This document shows positions 51,425 through 60,431 of a stretch of DNA of 64,000 bases, one piece after another. Position 1 is the first letter of the stretch, and each line of letters starts with the position of its first letter. Origin of the DNA: Pseudomonas antarctica (lineage in GTDB: Bacteria > Pseudomonadota > Gammaproteobacteria > Pseudomonadales > Pseudomonadaceae). The position numbers and the translations under genes were made by a program. Under the pieces are notes generated by a model, which worked only from the letters and a program-made list of their open reading frames with translations, had not been told where the DNA came from and ran no database searches. Where the stretch lies: the NCBI RefSeq assembly GCF_900624995.1, contig NZ_UYXQ01000008.1, positions 1-64,000 of the forward strand, given 5' to 3'.

Positions 51425-52420
51425 TCAGTTAAACACGGAGTCATACGCAAACAACGCCGGTGCCCCGCCGGTGTGCAGGAAAATGATCGGGCCGTCCTCA
51501 AACCGCTGGCGCCCGATGCCATCCAGCAAACCCGCCATGGCCTTGCCCGTGTAGACAGGGTCCAGTAGCAGACCTTCCTGGCTGGCTAAAAGTTTGATCG
51601 CGGCCAACGTGCCGGCATTCGGCTCGCCGTAGCGCGGGCCGAAGTACTCGTCCCACAACATCACGTTGAAGGCTTCGGGGATGTCCACGCCGAGCAACTC
51701 GGCGGTGCGTTCGGCCAGGCCTTGTACTTTCGGGCGCTGCGCTTCGTCGGTGCGCGAAACGGTCACGCCAATCACCGGCAGGTTCGGCAGCACGTCACTC
51801 AAGGCCAGCGCGAGGCCGCTGTGGGTACCCGCACTGCCGGAGGCCAGTACCACGGCGGCAAACTCAATGCCGCTGTCTTTGATCTGCCCGGCCAACTCCA
51901 GCCCGGCGCGCACGTAACCCAGCGCCCCGAGTGCATTCGAACCACCGATAGGCACCAGGTACGGCTTCTTGCCATTGCTGCGCAGACGATCGGCAAGGGC
52001 ATTAAGCTGCTCGTCAACGTTGTCGAGGTTTTCGACCAACTCGACTTTAGCGTCAAACAGTTCCAGCAACAGGCGATTGCCGTTGCCCAGGTAGTTAGGG
52101 TCTTCGGTGCCGGTCGGGTTTTCCAGCAGGGCCACGCAACCCAGGCCCAACTTGGCGGCCAGCGCAGCGGTTTGGCGCACATGGTTGGACTGGGTGGCAC
52201 CGGCCGTGACCAGGGTGTCGGCACCCTGGGCGAGGGCATCGGCAGCCAGGTATTCGAGTTTGCGCAGCTTGTTGCCGCCCATGGCCAGTGGCGTCGTATC
52301 GTCGCGTTTGACGTAGATGTCCCTGCCCAGCCAAGCCGACAGCCGCTCGAGTTTTTCCAGGGCAGTGGCGCCGCCCAGCAGTTCCAGGCGGTTAAAACGG
52401 TCGATCTGTTGTTTGATCAT
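51425..52420 (-). CDS. dcyD: D-cysteine desulfhydrase
   Basis: A 331-residue PLP enzyme of the ACC-deaminase/D-cysteine desulfhydrase family. The Schiff-base lysine is in [12 protein letters not shown], the substrate-binding segment is [20 protein letters not shown] and the PLP-phosphate glycine loop is [13 protein letters not shown]. It degrades D-cysteine to pyruvate, ammonia and sulfide, giving sulfide for cysteine synthesis. It lies upstream of tcyJLN, as in enteric bacteria, where the order dcyD-tcyJ-tcyL-tcyN is also kept. It is divergent from epsC. Confidence 0.92.
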   Translation of the reverse strand: MIKQQIDRFNRLELLGGATALEKLERLSAWLGRDIYVKRDDTTPLAMGGNKLRKLEYLAADALAQGADTLVTAGATQSNHVRQTAALAAKLGLGCVALLENPTGTEDPNYLGNGNRLLLELFDAKVELVENLDNVDEQLNALADRLRSNGKKPYLVPIGGSNALGALGYVRAGLELAGQIKDSGIEFAAVVLASGSAGTHSGLALALSDVLPNLPVIGVTVSRTDEAQRPKVQGLAERTAELLGVDIPEAFNVMLWDEYFGPRYGEPNAGTLAAIKLLASQEGLLLDPVYTGKAMAGLLDGIGRQRFEDGPIIFLHTGGAPALFAYDSVFN

Positions 52421-52500
52421 GGCTACGCACGGTGGCTAAGTGATTGGGCGACTATAGGCAGGCACTTTTCATCGGGCAACCGCCAATCGCTTATTCCGTA

Positions 52501-52530
52501 TGGTTCTTTACATCACACCATTGGTTCTTA
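52501..52530 (+). promoter_or_regulatory. Direct repeat between dcyD and epsC
   Basis: TGGTTCTTTA at 52501 and TGGTTCTTAA at 52522, exactly 21 bases (two helical turns) apart. They sit in the 166-base divergent gap in front of two sulfur genes. Direct repeats at this spacing suit a LysR-type or dimeric activator. CCGCCAATCGCTTATTCC precedes. Confidence 0.45.
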
Positions 52531-52586
52531 AGAGTGGCCTGGGTGCATACCGTAAAGTGACGGCCATATCGTCAGGAGTGAATACC

Positions 52587-53513
52587 GTGAGTGAGCGTTC
52601 CAGTCATTGGCAATTGCAAACCATCGTCAGCCAACTGCGCAGCGCCCGGGACCAGTGGCGCACGCGCAATGGTCGCTTGAGTGGTGAGCACGGCGGGCGT
52701 GAATTACCGTCGCGCGAAGCGGTGGCGCAGATTATCGAGTCGCTGTGCGGCGCGCTGTTTCCGATGCGCCTGGGGCCGGTGGACTTGCGTGAGGAAAGTG
52801 AAGATTTCTACGTCGGCCATACCCTCGACGTCGCCTTGAATGCCTTGCTCGGCCAGGCGCGCCTGGAGCTGCGTTACGCCGCGCGTCAGGGCGCCAAGGG
52901 TGAAAGCGACGTCGATGCCCTGGCCATCCGCCTGATTCAGGACTTTGCCCTGGCCCTGCCTTCCCTGCGCAGCCTGCTGGACACCGACGTATTGGCCGCC
53001 TACCACGGCGACCCGGCCGCGCGCAGTGTGGATGAAGTGCTGCTGTGCTACCCCGGTATCCTGGCGGTGATTCACCATCGCCTGGCGCATCACTTATATC
53101 GCGCCGGGTTACCGCTGCTGGCGCGAATCAGCGCGGAGATTGCCCACTCGGCCACCGGCATCGATATTCACCCCGGCGCGCAGATCGGCCCGAGTTTCTT
53201 TATCGACCACGGCACGGGTGTGGTGATTGGCGAAACCGCGATCATCGGCGAGCGGGTGCGCATTTATCAGGCGGTGACACTGGGCGCCAAGCGCTTTCCG
53301 GCGGATGAGGATGGTCAGTTGCAGAAGGGCCACCCACGTCATCCGATCGTTGAGGATGACGTGGTGATCTACGCCGGGGCGACGATTCTGGGGCGGATCA
53401 CCCTTGGCAAGGGCTCGACGATTGGCGGCAACGTGTGGCTGACCCGCAGCGTGCCGGCGGGGGCGAATATCACCCAGGCGAATTTGCAGCATGAGGATGG
53501 GGCGCAGAAATAG
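52587..53513 (+). CDS. epsC: Serine O-acetyltransferase (EpsC/SrpH type)
   Basis: A 308-residue acetyltransferase. The left-handed beta-helix hexapeptide repeats (about 190-300) include IDIHPGAQIGPSFFIDHGTG, VVIGETAIIGERVRIYQAVT and VIYAGATILGRITLGKGSTI. The catalytic His/Asp pair is in FIDHGTGVVIG. It makes O-acetylserine, the carbon acceptor for sulfide. The long N-terminal domain marks the EpsC/SrpH group, a paralogue of housekeeping CysE. The GTG at 52587 is chosen because CAGGAG ends 8 bases before it. Position beside dcyD and the cystine operon suggests it is expressed in sulfur stress. Confidence 0.88.
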   Translation: MSERSSHWQLQTIVSQLRSARDQWRTRNGRLSGEHGGRELPSREAVAQIIESLCGALFPMRLGPVDLREESEDFYVGHTLDVALNALLGQARLELRYAARQGAKGESDVDALAIRLIQDFALALPSLRSLLDTDVLAAYHGDPAARSVDEVLLCYPGILAVIHHRLAHHLYRAGLPLLARISAEIAHSATGIDIHPGAQIGPSFFIDHGTGVVIGETAIIGERVRIYQAVTLGAKRFPADEDGQLQKGHPRHPIVEDDVVIYAGATILGRITLGKGSTIGGNVWLTRSVPAGANITQANLQHEDGAQK

Positions 53514-53680
53514 AGAATCAGCACCCATCTCACATTTTTGACCGCATTCCAATTTTGAGCCGTGTTTAACGCCGAAATCGCTGAACGTTTTGCCTCGCGC
53601 ACCCGTCATATCAATCCTTGAGCTAGTGTAGGAATTGTCTACCACTCAGCCCTACGATTAGTCCCAAACCGCCTATCCAT

Positions 53681-53710
53681 GTTTAACTTGAATGACCGTT
53701 CAAGTTAAAC
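53681..53710 (+). promoter_or_regulatory. Perfect palindrome upstream of betT (probable BetI-type operator)
   Basis: GTTTAACTTGAA (53681-53692), a 6-base spacer TGACCG, and TTCAAGTTAAAC (53699-53710): perfect 12-bp arms. It lies 91 bases before the betT ATG in a 288-base gap. BetI, a TetR-family repressor released by choline, binds dyads containing TTGAA/TTCAA around bet genes. The betIBA operon is outside this window. The match to BetI is inferred from the dyad and the gene it faces. Confidence 0.65.
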
Positions 53711-53801
53711 CGGTGGTTCGCTGCCCGCTCACAACAGGAGGCTTACCTTTGCTGAGTCCGTTATTTACAGCCACATTTCACACCCCCGGGGTGCATCGTT
53801 C

Positions 53802-55802
53802 ATGAGTGCATCGTCCACCCCATCCAGCGGCATGGTGCGCATGAATGCGCCCGTTTTCTACTTTGCCGCCAGCTTCATCCTGCTATTTGGCATCACGGTC
53901 ATCGCTATTCCGCAACAGGCCGGTGCCTGGCTGCTGGCCGCGCAAAACTGGGCGGCCAACACGGTCGGCTGGTACTACATGCTGGCGATGACCCTGTATC
54001 TGGTCTTCGTGGTGGTCACCGCGCTATCGGGCTACGGCAAGATAAAACTCGGTGCCGACCACGACGAGCCCGAATTCAGTTACCTGTCCTGGGCCGGCAT
54101 GCTGTTCGCCGCCGGGATCAGCATCACGCTGTTTTTCTTTTGCGTGTCCGAGCCGCTGACGCACCTGGTGCAACCGCCTCAGGGCGCGCCAATGAATGCC
54201 GATGCCGCACGCCAGGCGATGCAGATTCTGTTTCTGCACTGGGGCTTGCACGGCTGGGGTGTGTTTGCATTTGTGGGCATGGCCCTGGCGTATTTCGCCT
54301 ACCGGCATAACCTGCCGCTGGCGCTGCGTTCGGCGTTGTACCCGCTGATCGGCAAGCGCATCAATGGCCCCATCGGCTATGCGGTGGATGGCTTCGGCAT
54401 TATCGCTACGGTGTTCGGCCTGGGCGCCGACATGGGCTTCGGCGTGTTGCACCTCAACTCCGGGCTGGACTACCTGTTCGGCATTGCCCACACCCAGTGG
54501 ATCCAGGTCGGCCTGATCACGTTGATGATGGGCGCTGCCATCCTTGTCGCCGTCTCCGGCGTCGACAAGGGCGTGCGGGTGATGTCCGACATCAACATGC
54601 TGCTGGCCTGTGCGCTGCTGCTGTTCGTGTTGTTTGCCGGGCCCACCCAGCACTTGCTCAACACCTTGATCCAGAACATCGGTGACTACCTCGGCGCCTT
54701 GCCGACCAAGAGTTTCGATGTGTACGCCTACGACAAACCCAGCGACTGGCTGGGCGGTTGGACGGTGTTCTATTGGGCCTGGTGGATCGCATGGTCGCCG
54801 TTCGTAGGCCTGTTTATCGCGCGTATTTCCCGAGGCCGTACCATTCGCGAATTCGTGTTTGGCGTGCTGTTGATCCCGCTGGGCTTTACCCTGGCGTGGA
54901 TGTCGATCTTCGGCAACAGTGCCATTGACCAGGTGCTCAACCACGGCTTGACCGCGCTCGGCCAGTCGGCCATCGATGACCCGTCGATGAGCCTCTACCT
55001 GTTGCTGGAAACCTACCCGTGGAGCAAGACGGTTATCGCGGTCACGGTGTTTATCAGCTTCGTGTTCTTCGTCACCTCGGCCGACTCCGGCACCGTCGTG
55101 TTGTCGACCCTGTCGTCCAAAGGCGGTAACGCCGACGAAGACGGGCCGAAATGGCTGCGCGTGTTCTGGGGCGCGATGACTGCATTGGTCACCAGTGCGT
55201 TGCTGTTTGCCGGCAGTATCGACTCGCTGAAGTCCGCGGTGGTGCTGACCTCGTTGCCGTTCTCGCTGATCCTGCTGTTGATGATGTGGGGCCTGCACAA
55301 GGCGTTCTACCTCGAATCGCAAAAGCAGATCGCCCAGATGCATTCCCTCGCACCGGTGTCCGGTTCACGCAAAGGCACGGGCGGCTGGCGCCAGCGTTTG
55401 ACCCAAGCGGTGCATTTCCCTTCGCGCGATGAGGTGTACCGGTTCCTTGAAACCACGGTGCGCCCGGCGATCGAAGAAGTAACGGCGGTGTTTGTCGAAA
55501 AAGGCCTCAGCGTCGTCGCCCAGCCCGACCCGTCGAACGACAGCGTCAGCCTGGAAATCGGTCACGGCGAAGAGCACCCGTTCGTGTATCAGGTGCAGAT
55601 GCGCGGCTATTTCACGCCGTCATTTGCACGCGGTGGCATGGGCTCAAAACAGCTCAACAACCGCCGCTATTACCGGGCGGAAGTGCACTTGAGCGAGGGC
55701 AGCCAGGACTACGACCTGGTGGGCTACACCAAGGAGCAGATCATCAACGACATCCTCGACCAGTACGAGCGTCACCTGCAGTTCCTGCACTTGGTGCGCT
55801 GA
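53802..55802 (+). CDS. betT: Choline transporter, BCCT family
   Basis: A 666-residue membrane protein with twelve hydrophobic helices (about 15-515) and a large hydrophilic C-terminal domain (about 530-666). The BCCT core motif is WTVFYWAWWIAWSPFVGLFIARISRGRTIREF, with the tryptophan box that binds the trimethylammonium group. The long C-terminal tail, with ATTVRPAIEEVTAVFVEKGL-like content, is the osmosensory part in BetT-type carriers. It imports choline for oxidation to glycine betaine. ATG 53802 has a weak ribosome site (GGGGTG); ATG 53832 is possible. Confidence 0.88.
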   Translation: MSASSTPSSGMVRMNAPVFYFAASFILLFGITVIAIPQQAGAWLLAAQNWAANTVGWYYMLAMTLYLVFVVVTALSGYGKIKLGADHDEPEFSYLSWAGMLFAAGISITLFFFCVSEPLTHLVQPPQGAPMNADAARQAMQILFLHWGLHGWGVFAFVGMALAYFAYRHNLPLALRSALYPLIGKRINGPIGYAVDGFGIIATVFGLGADMGFGVLHLNSGLDYLFGIAHTQWIQVGLITLMMGAAILVAVSGVDKGVRVMSDINMLLACALLLFVLFAGPTQHLLNTLIQNIGDYLGALPTKSFDVYAYDKPSDWLGGWTVFYWAWWIAWSPFVGLFIARISRGRTIREFVFGVLLIPLGFTLAWMSIFGNSAIDQVLNHGLTALGQSAIDDPSMSLYLLLETYPWSKTVIAVTVFISFVFFVTSADSGTVVLSTLSSKGGNADEDGPKWLRVFWGAMTALVTSALLFAGSIDSLKSAVVLTSLPFSLILLLMMWGLHKAFYLESQKQIAQMHSLAPVSGSRKGTGGWRQRLTQAVHFPSRDEVYRFLETTVRPAIEEVTAVFVEKGLSVVAQPDPSNDSVSLEIGHGEEHPFVYQVQMRGYFTPSFARGGMGSKQLNNRRYYRAEVHLSEGSQDYDLVGYTKEQIINDILDQYERHLQFLHLVR

Positions 55803-55817
55803 CGCAGAAACCCCCGC

Positions 55818-55840
55818 AAAGCCCCGTCCCACGGGGCTTT
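55818..55840 (+). terminator. Terminator of betT
   Basis: AAAGCCCCGT-CCC-ACGGGGCTTT followed by CTTAAA; a 10-bp perfect stem 15 bases after the betT stop. Confidence 0.8.
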
Positions 55841-55960
55841 CTTAAACTTAATTTCATTCGTTGAAGCCCCGCTTTGACGCGCAACTGTCATCTGGCCACT
55901 GCGTAATTGTGTGAAGCGTTTGACGCTTTCATTTCAGAACAGTGACGGAGACCGGTAACA

Positions 55961-57310
55961 ATGAAGACGTTAATAAGCCCCGTGGTGGGTGTCGCCATGG
56001 CGAGCTTTATGCTGTCCGCCCATGCCGATTTTATCGACGACAGCCACGCCGATGTGACCCTGCTCAATCGCTACCTCAACCAGCAGGGGCGTGATGTGGT
56101 CAACAGCAGCGCCAAGGCCCACAGCGTGCGGGATTGGGGCCAGGGTTTCGAGTTCAACTTCAGGTCCGGCTACACCGAGGGGCCGGTGGGTTTTGGCCTG
56201 GACTTGCAGGCGTTCTACGGCTTGAAACTGGACTCTGGTGGTGACCTCAACGACAAAGATCACCAAGGTCGCTACCCCGGCAGTATGTTCCCACTGGATA
56301 ACGGCAAATCCGCCGACCAGTTCGGCGTACTCAGCCCGACGTTCAAGATGCGCGTCGCCAAGGATGAGCTGCGCGTCGGCACGCTGTACGGCAATAACCC
56401 AGTGCTGGCCAACACTGACGGGCGCCTGTACCAGCAGACCAATACCGGTGTGCAACTGGTGTCCAAAAACCTCAGCGACTTCACCTTCACCGGTGGCGAT
56501 ATCTTCAAGACCAAAATTCGCAACGAAACCGGTGACCAGGGCATGATCACCGCTGGCGGCACCCAAGAAAGTGATCGCTTCCTGTTCGGCGGTGCGCACT
56601 ACACCGGCATCCAGAACACCACCGTCAGCCTGTGGTATTCCAACCTTGAGGATTATTACCAGCAGTTCTTCCTCGGCGCCAAGCGTCATGACGCGTTGTC
56701 CGTGGGTGCAATCGACACCGATGTGCGTGTGTTCCGCAGCCTCGGTGTGGGCGCCAACGCCGATGGTGACAAGGACTTTGCCGGGGCCGGCCTCTACGGT
56801 GACGGCGCCAGCAAAGGCCGCATCAACCAAACCACCGCTAGCTTGCTTGAAAGCTACAGCCTGGACGGCCATACCGTGGGCCTTGGCATCCAGAAAAACA
56901 GCGGCGACAGTGACTTCCCGTACCTCGATTCCGGCCTGAACAGCGGTGATGCGCACCAGGGCCCAGGTTCAGGTGCCGACACCCCGGCACTGACTAACAT
57001 GCAGTTGAACAAATTCCAGCACGCGGGCGAACGCACCTGGCTGGCGCAGTACAAATATGACTTCGGCAAACTCGGCTTCGCTGGCCTGACGTTCTCCGCC
57101 GCCTACGCTCACGGTGATGACATCCGCACTGCGCAAGGCACCACCAGCGAATGGGAACGCAACATTGCGGTGGCCTACCAAGTACCGACCGGCACCCTCA
57201 AAGGGCTGGGCGTGACCTGGAAAAACGCGCACGCCAGCCCGGACATTACCGGTGCCACCGTGCAAGATGAAAATCGCTTCTATGTCAGCTATGTCGTTCC
57301 ACTCTGGTAG
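55961..57310 (+). CDS. OprD-family outer-membrane porin
   Basis: A 449-residue outer-membrane protein with a signal peptide (about 1-22, cleavage after AHA). The OprD start is plain: DFIDDSHADVTLLNRYLNQQ, then RDWGQGFEFNFRSGYTEGPV and LDLQAFYGLKLDSGGD. Length and C-terminal YVSYVVPLW (aromatic last residue, needed for barrel assembly) are normal. OprD porins pass amino acids or aromatic acids; this member's substrate is not known. It is followed by a strong terminator and by the aldo/keto reductase. GACGGAG precedes the ATG. Confidence 0.92.
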   Translation: MKTLISPVVGVAMASFMLSAHADFIDDSHADVTLLNRYLNQQGRDVVNSSAKAHSVRDWGQGFEFNFRSGYTEGPVGFGLDLQAFYGLKLDSGGDLNDKDHQGRYPGSMFPLDNGKSADQFGVLSPTFKMRVAKDELRVGTLYGNNPVLANTDGRLYQQTNTGVQLVSKNLSDFTFTGGDIFKTKIRNETGDQGMITAGGTQESDRFLFGGAHYTGIQNTTVSLWYSNLEDYYQQFFLGAKRHDALSVGAIDTDVRVFRSLGVGANADGDKDFAGAGLYGDGASKGRINQTTASLLESYSLDGHTVGLGIQKNSGDSDFPYLDSGLNSGDAHQGPGSGADTPALTNMQLNKFQHAGERTWLAQYKYDFGKLGFAGLTFSAAYAHGDDIRTAQGTTSEWERNIAVAYQVPTGTLKGLGVTWKNAHASPDITGATVQDENRFYVSYVVPLW

Positions 57311-57357
57311 GTAATTGCTGTAAAACGGAAGGGCATAGTTAAGCGATTCAGCGGGTT

Positions 57358-57393
57358 ATAAGGCCTGGGAATAGCGTTATTCCCAGGCCTTAT
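57358..57393 (+). terminator. Long perfect hairpin, terminator of the porin gene
   Basis: ATAAGGCCTGGGAATA / TATTCCCAGGCCTTAT, a 16-bp perfect stem with a GCGT loop, 47 bases after the porin stop. The sequence downstream (TTGCCC) has few T residues, but stem length is unusual and it can act in both directions. Confidence 0.8.
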
Positions 57394-57418
57394 TTGCCCT
57401 AAGCCCAGAGAGGATTCG

Positions 57419-58456
57419 ATGACGTATATTGCTGCCGAAAACCGCTATGAATCTATTCCCTATCGCCGCGTAGGTCGCAGTGGATTGGTGCTGCCTGCAC
57501 TGTCCTTGGGGCTGTGGCACAACTTTGGCGACAGCACCCCAATCGACACCCAGCGCGCTTTGCTGCGCACCGCGTTTGACTTGGGTATCAACCACTTCGA
57601 CCTGGCCAACAACTACGGCCCGCCGTACGGCAGCGCCGAGATCAACTTCGGCCGTTTGCTGCGCGAAGACTTCAAGCATTACCGCGACGAATTGATCATC
57701 TCCAGCAAAGCCGGCTGGGACATGTGGCCCGGCCCTTATGGCCAGGGCGGCGGTTCGCGCAAATACATACTGGCGAGCCTGGACCAAAGCCTGCAACGCC
57801 TGGGCGTCGACTACGTGGATATTTTCTACTCCCACCGTTTTGACGCCGACACCCCGCTGGAAGAAACCGCCAGCGCCCTCGCCACGGCGGTGCAGCAGGG
57901 CAAGGCGCTGTACATCGGCATCTCGTCGTATTCCGGGGTTAAAACCCGCGAAATCGCAGCCTTGCTCAAAGAGTGGAAAGTGCCGCTGCTGATCCATCAG
58001 CCGGCCTACAACCTGCTCAACCGCTGGGTGGAAAAAGACCTGCTGGACACCACAGAAGAACTCGGTGCCGGGGTGATTGCGTTCACGCCGCTGGCTCAGG
58101 GTTTGCTCACCGACAAGTACCTCAATGGCGTGCCAGCGGATGCGCGGGTTAACCGCCCGGGTGGCGGGTCGTTGCAGGCCAAGCACTTGTCCGAAGCCAA
58201 CATCGCACACGTACGCGCACTGAATGAAATCGCCAAGCGTCGCGGCCAGAGTTTGGCGCAACTGGCGCTGGCCTGGACCCTGCGTGACCCGCGGGTGACC
58301 AGTGCGCTGATCGGTGCAAGCCGGCCGGAGCAGATCATCGAGAACGTCGGGGCGTTGAAGAACTTGAGCTTCAGCGTGGAAGAGCTGGCGGAGATTGATC
58401 GGTTTGCGCAGGAAGGCGGGATTAACTTGTGGGAAAAGCCATCCACCGCTGAATAG
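57419..58456 (+). CDS. gpr: L-glyceraldehyde 3-phosphate reductase (aldo/keto reductase)
   Basis: A 345-residue TIM-barrel NADPH reductase of the YghZ/Gpr group. The catalytic tetrad is visible in FDLANNYGPPYGSAE (Asp, Tyr), IISSKAGWDMWPGPYGQGGG (Lys) and IFYSHRFDADTPLEE (His). C-terminal GASRPEQIIENVGAL forms the NADPH-binding end. It detoxifies L-glyceraldehyde 3-phosphate and other aldehydes. GAGAGGA precedes ATG 57419. A terminator follows. Confidence 0.88.
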   Translation: MTYIAAENRYESIPYRRVGRSGLVLPALSLGLWHNFGDSTPIDTQRALLRTAFDLGINHFDLANNYGPPYGSAEINFGRLLREDFKHYRDELIISSKAGWDMWPGPYGQGGGSRKYILASLDQSLQRLGVDYVDIFYSHRFDADTPLEETASALATAVQQGKALYIGISSYSGVKTREIAALLKEWKVPLLIHQPAYNLLNRWVEKDLLDTTEELGAGVIAFTPLAQGLLTDKYLNGVPADARVNRPGGGSLQAKHLSEANIAHVRALNEIAKRRGQSLAQLALAWTLRDPRVTSALIGASRPEQIIENVGALKNLSFSVEELAEIDRFAQEGGINLWEKPSTAE

Positions 58457-58469
58457 CGTCGGACAACGG

Positions 58470-58496
58470 GCCCTACCATTTTAAGGGTAGGGCTTT
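58470..58496 (+). terminator. Terminator of gpr
   Basis: GCCCTACC (58470-58477) pairs with GGTAGGGC (58486-58493), followed by TTT. It lies 13 bases after the gpr stop and marks the edge of the AT-rich island. Confidence 0.8.
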
Positions 58497-58521
58497 CCAT
58501 CAGGACAGCCAGCAGATGACG

Positions 58522-59724
58522 CTATTTTTTGCTCGGAAACCCAAGTATTTCAGCGGTTTCGCTGAAAAAGGTTTCGCGTGCGGATCTCTTTCTCAACTGC
58601 ATGTCTATCACCTGTGATTTGTCAGGAAGGTTGAAGTAACCTTCGTCCAAGCTGCATAGATTCTCTACGATGTGCAGCGGCAATCCGAGCAGTTGCCTTA
58701 CCTGAGATCGCGAGAGCACATGATTTTCGACAAGCATTTTGACCCCACGGGCGATCAGTTGAGGCTTTTCGAAGTCAAAATCACTGTCCATGGGCTCTCC
58801 CTTTACCCAGCCTCTGGCAGATCTTGCTTTCCATAGTCGTGTTGTCGTGGTGTCGTTGATGATTTCCAAATCTAGGCAACGTCTCACCATCGCAGCTACT
58901 GAGACTTTCCAGCGTGGTTTCAGAGCTAACAATGTATCCAGCGTGGGCCAACGAACTTCTCGCAAAAAGCTTTCTGCGGGTAGTAAAAAGGCGCTTGCAA
59001 AACGGTGTGCCTGAGTTTCAAGGAGTGTGTAATTCGACTCGTACTGTTCTTTGGATATGTATCTGTGCAGAACGATATGTCCGAGCTCATGAGCCGCATC
59101 AAAGCGATTTCTGATCCCATTGGCCTTATCTGCGACAAGCAAAACATATGGGCGTTGGTCCAGCTCGTACCAGTTTGAAACGCCATCCATCTTAAGGTGG
59201 CCGAGTGTGGTTCGAGCACAGACAATACCCGCATTTTCTAATACTTGAACCACATTGGAGATCGGAGCTATTCCTAGTCCCCAGGTTTGACGGCATGTGC
59301 TAGCCATCTGCTCGATCTCCTCATCAGAGATCAGCTCGCAGTTTCGTTCTTCTAAATGCGGCACATTGACTTCGATGAATTCAAGGCTTTCTTGAAGCTT
59401 GTAGGAGACCTCCTGTAACCACTCCAAGCGTACTTCCGCTATTTCCCGCGCGCTGGCCGTAGCACTGACCTGTGAGCGGAAGAAAAAAGGAGTGTTCTCG
59501 CCAGTTTTGAATTGCTCCTCAAGTAACCAGTTTTCACTGACTCCAAAAACCTCGCACAGACGCTGGAAGGCATCAGCTTCTGGCACTTGAAGGCCGTTTT
59601 CCCATTTTGAAATATTGCCAGAGGCGCGCCCTACCATTTCGGCGAGAGTGGTTTGGGTCATTCCAAACGCAAGGCGCAGCTGCTTGAGGCGCTCTGACTG
59701 AAAGCCCGCGACTCCCGTTCTCAT
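58522..59724 (-). CDS. XRE helix-turn-helix / ImmA-IrrE zinc protease fusion
   Basis: A 400-residue protein. Residues about 8-68 are an XRE DNA-binding domain (RLKQLRLAFGMTQTTLAEMV, ASGNISKWENGLQVPEAD), and about 165-300 an ImmA/IrrE (COG2856) metalloprotease with HELGH at 212-216 and a helical zinc-binding continuation (ETQAHRFASAFLLPAESF). The C-terminal 100 residues are unassigned. Such fusions occur as antitoxin-like or anti-repressor proteins in toxin-antitoxin and mobile-element modules, where the protease cleaves a repressor. It starts 3 bases after the upstream gene's stop and is AT-richer than its surroundings (codons such as TTT, AAA, GAA), pointing to recent acquisition. Confidence 0.88.
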   Translation of the reverse strand: MRTGVAGFQSERLKQLRLAFGMTQTTLAEMVGRASGNISKWENGLQVPEADAFQRLCEVFGVSENWLLEEQFKTGENTPFFFRSQVSATASAREIAEVRLEWLQEVSYKLQESLEFIEVNVPHLEERNCELISDEEIEQMASTCRQTWGLGIAPISNVVQVLENAGIVCARTTLGHLKMDGVSNWYELDQRPYVLLVADKANGIRNRFDAAHELGHIVLHRYISKEQYESNYTLLETQAHRFASAFLLPAESFLREVRWPTLDTLLALKPRWKVSVAAMVRRCLDLEIINDTTTTRLWKARSARGWVKGEPMDSDFDFEKPQLIARGVKMLVENHVLSRSQVRQLLGLPLHIVENLCSLDEGYFNLPDKSQVIDMQLRKRSARETFFSETAEILGFPSKK

Positions 59725-59727
59725 GCT

Positions 59728-60405
59728 TTACCTCTTGGCGTTTTGCTCGTCATCAGTTTGGTCTTCGGTTTCTTCGGCGCGGCGCATCTTATCTCGCAAT
59801 TTCACCAATTCAACTGGTTTTCGCTGAACCGCCTCATTGTCAGAGTAGCTTTGAAGTAAATCTTCAAAAGTGCAACTCATGTGAAAGCCTCTTCCGTTGA
59901 AATACGGTACAGCCATCATGATTGCGCGTGGTTCTGATTGATCCCCTGAACGTGGGGGAGGTGCATGGACTACGACAAGCGCATGAATCAATTGTTCGGC
60001 TGCGGTATGTTTGAGCCCATCGATCCAGTCCATTTGGGTGTCCGCAAGGGACTCATTAAGCGTTTTTAGCTCGCTTCGGTGTTTTGCACCGCGGATTTCT
60101 TTCTGCCAAGGAAGCACTACCGCAGTGATCCTTAAAGAGCCCAACTCCAGCAGCACATAATTGTGCCCTTTAGGATCTGTAGTTTTGACGATTGGGTTCC
60201 ATCGCTTCATCCCAGCCAAGGACTCTTGGACTAAAGAATGCCGTAAATGCCCCCGCAAATCTTCGTGAGGGGTATGAATCAGCAGCTCCTGAGTTTCTTT
60301 CAAGGCTTTTTGAAAGGTTTGAGGGAGCAAAACTCCCAACTCTTCAAAAAATTCTTTGTTTACTTGCGCGCGAATGAACCCCTGGATTTCTTGTTTTGTG
60401 ACCAC
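59728..60405 (-). CDS. Unknown 225-residue protein, partner of the HTH-ImmA/IrrE protease
   Basis: First gene of a two-gene AT-rich operon, starting at GTG 60405 (start VTKQEIQGFIRAQVNKEF) with a weak GGTGA site close upstream. The N-terminal 60 residues look helical (EELGVLLPQTFQKALKETQE). The middle is beta-rich (NYVLLELGSLRITAVVLPW, IHALVVVHAPPP, RAIMMAVPYFNGRGFHMSC), and the C-terminus is a charged tail (AEETEDQTDDEQNAKR). I do not recognise a family. Genes coupled to HTH-ImmA proteins in other genomes are often toxins (for example PIN-like proteins), but no PIN or RNase motif is seen here. Function unknown. Confidence 0.75.
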   Translation of the reverse strand: MVTKQEIQGFIRAQVNKEFFEELGVLLPQTFQKALKETQELLIHTPHEDLRGHLRHSLVQESLAGMKRWNPIVKTTDPKGHNYVLLELGSLRITAVVLPWQKEIRGAKHRSELKTLNESLADTQMDWIDGLKHTAAEQLIHALVVVHAPPPRSGDQSEPRAIMMAVPYFNGRGFHMSCTFEDLLQSYSDNEAVQRKPVELVKLRDKMRRAEETEDQTDDEQNAKR

Positions 60406-60415
60406 GTAATCACCA

Positions 60416-60431
60416 CTTACTATTCGGTAAG
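60416..60431 (-). promoter_or_regulatory. Inverted repeat upstream of the ImmA/IrrE operon
   Basis: CTTAC-TATTCG-GTAAG, ten bases upstream of the GTG start, in an AT-rich leader (60406-60531). A second half-site-like TTTTTACGCC follows. Candidate operator for the operon's own XRE protein. The remaining 100 bases contain T-rich DNA compatible with a promoter. Confidence 0.45.

Noticed and set aside
54024..55343. Open frame of 439 codons opposite betT
   Set aside because: Same cause as above; low-complexity His/Gln/Arg-rich product with no ribosome site.
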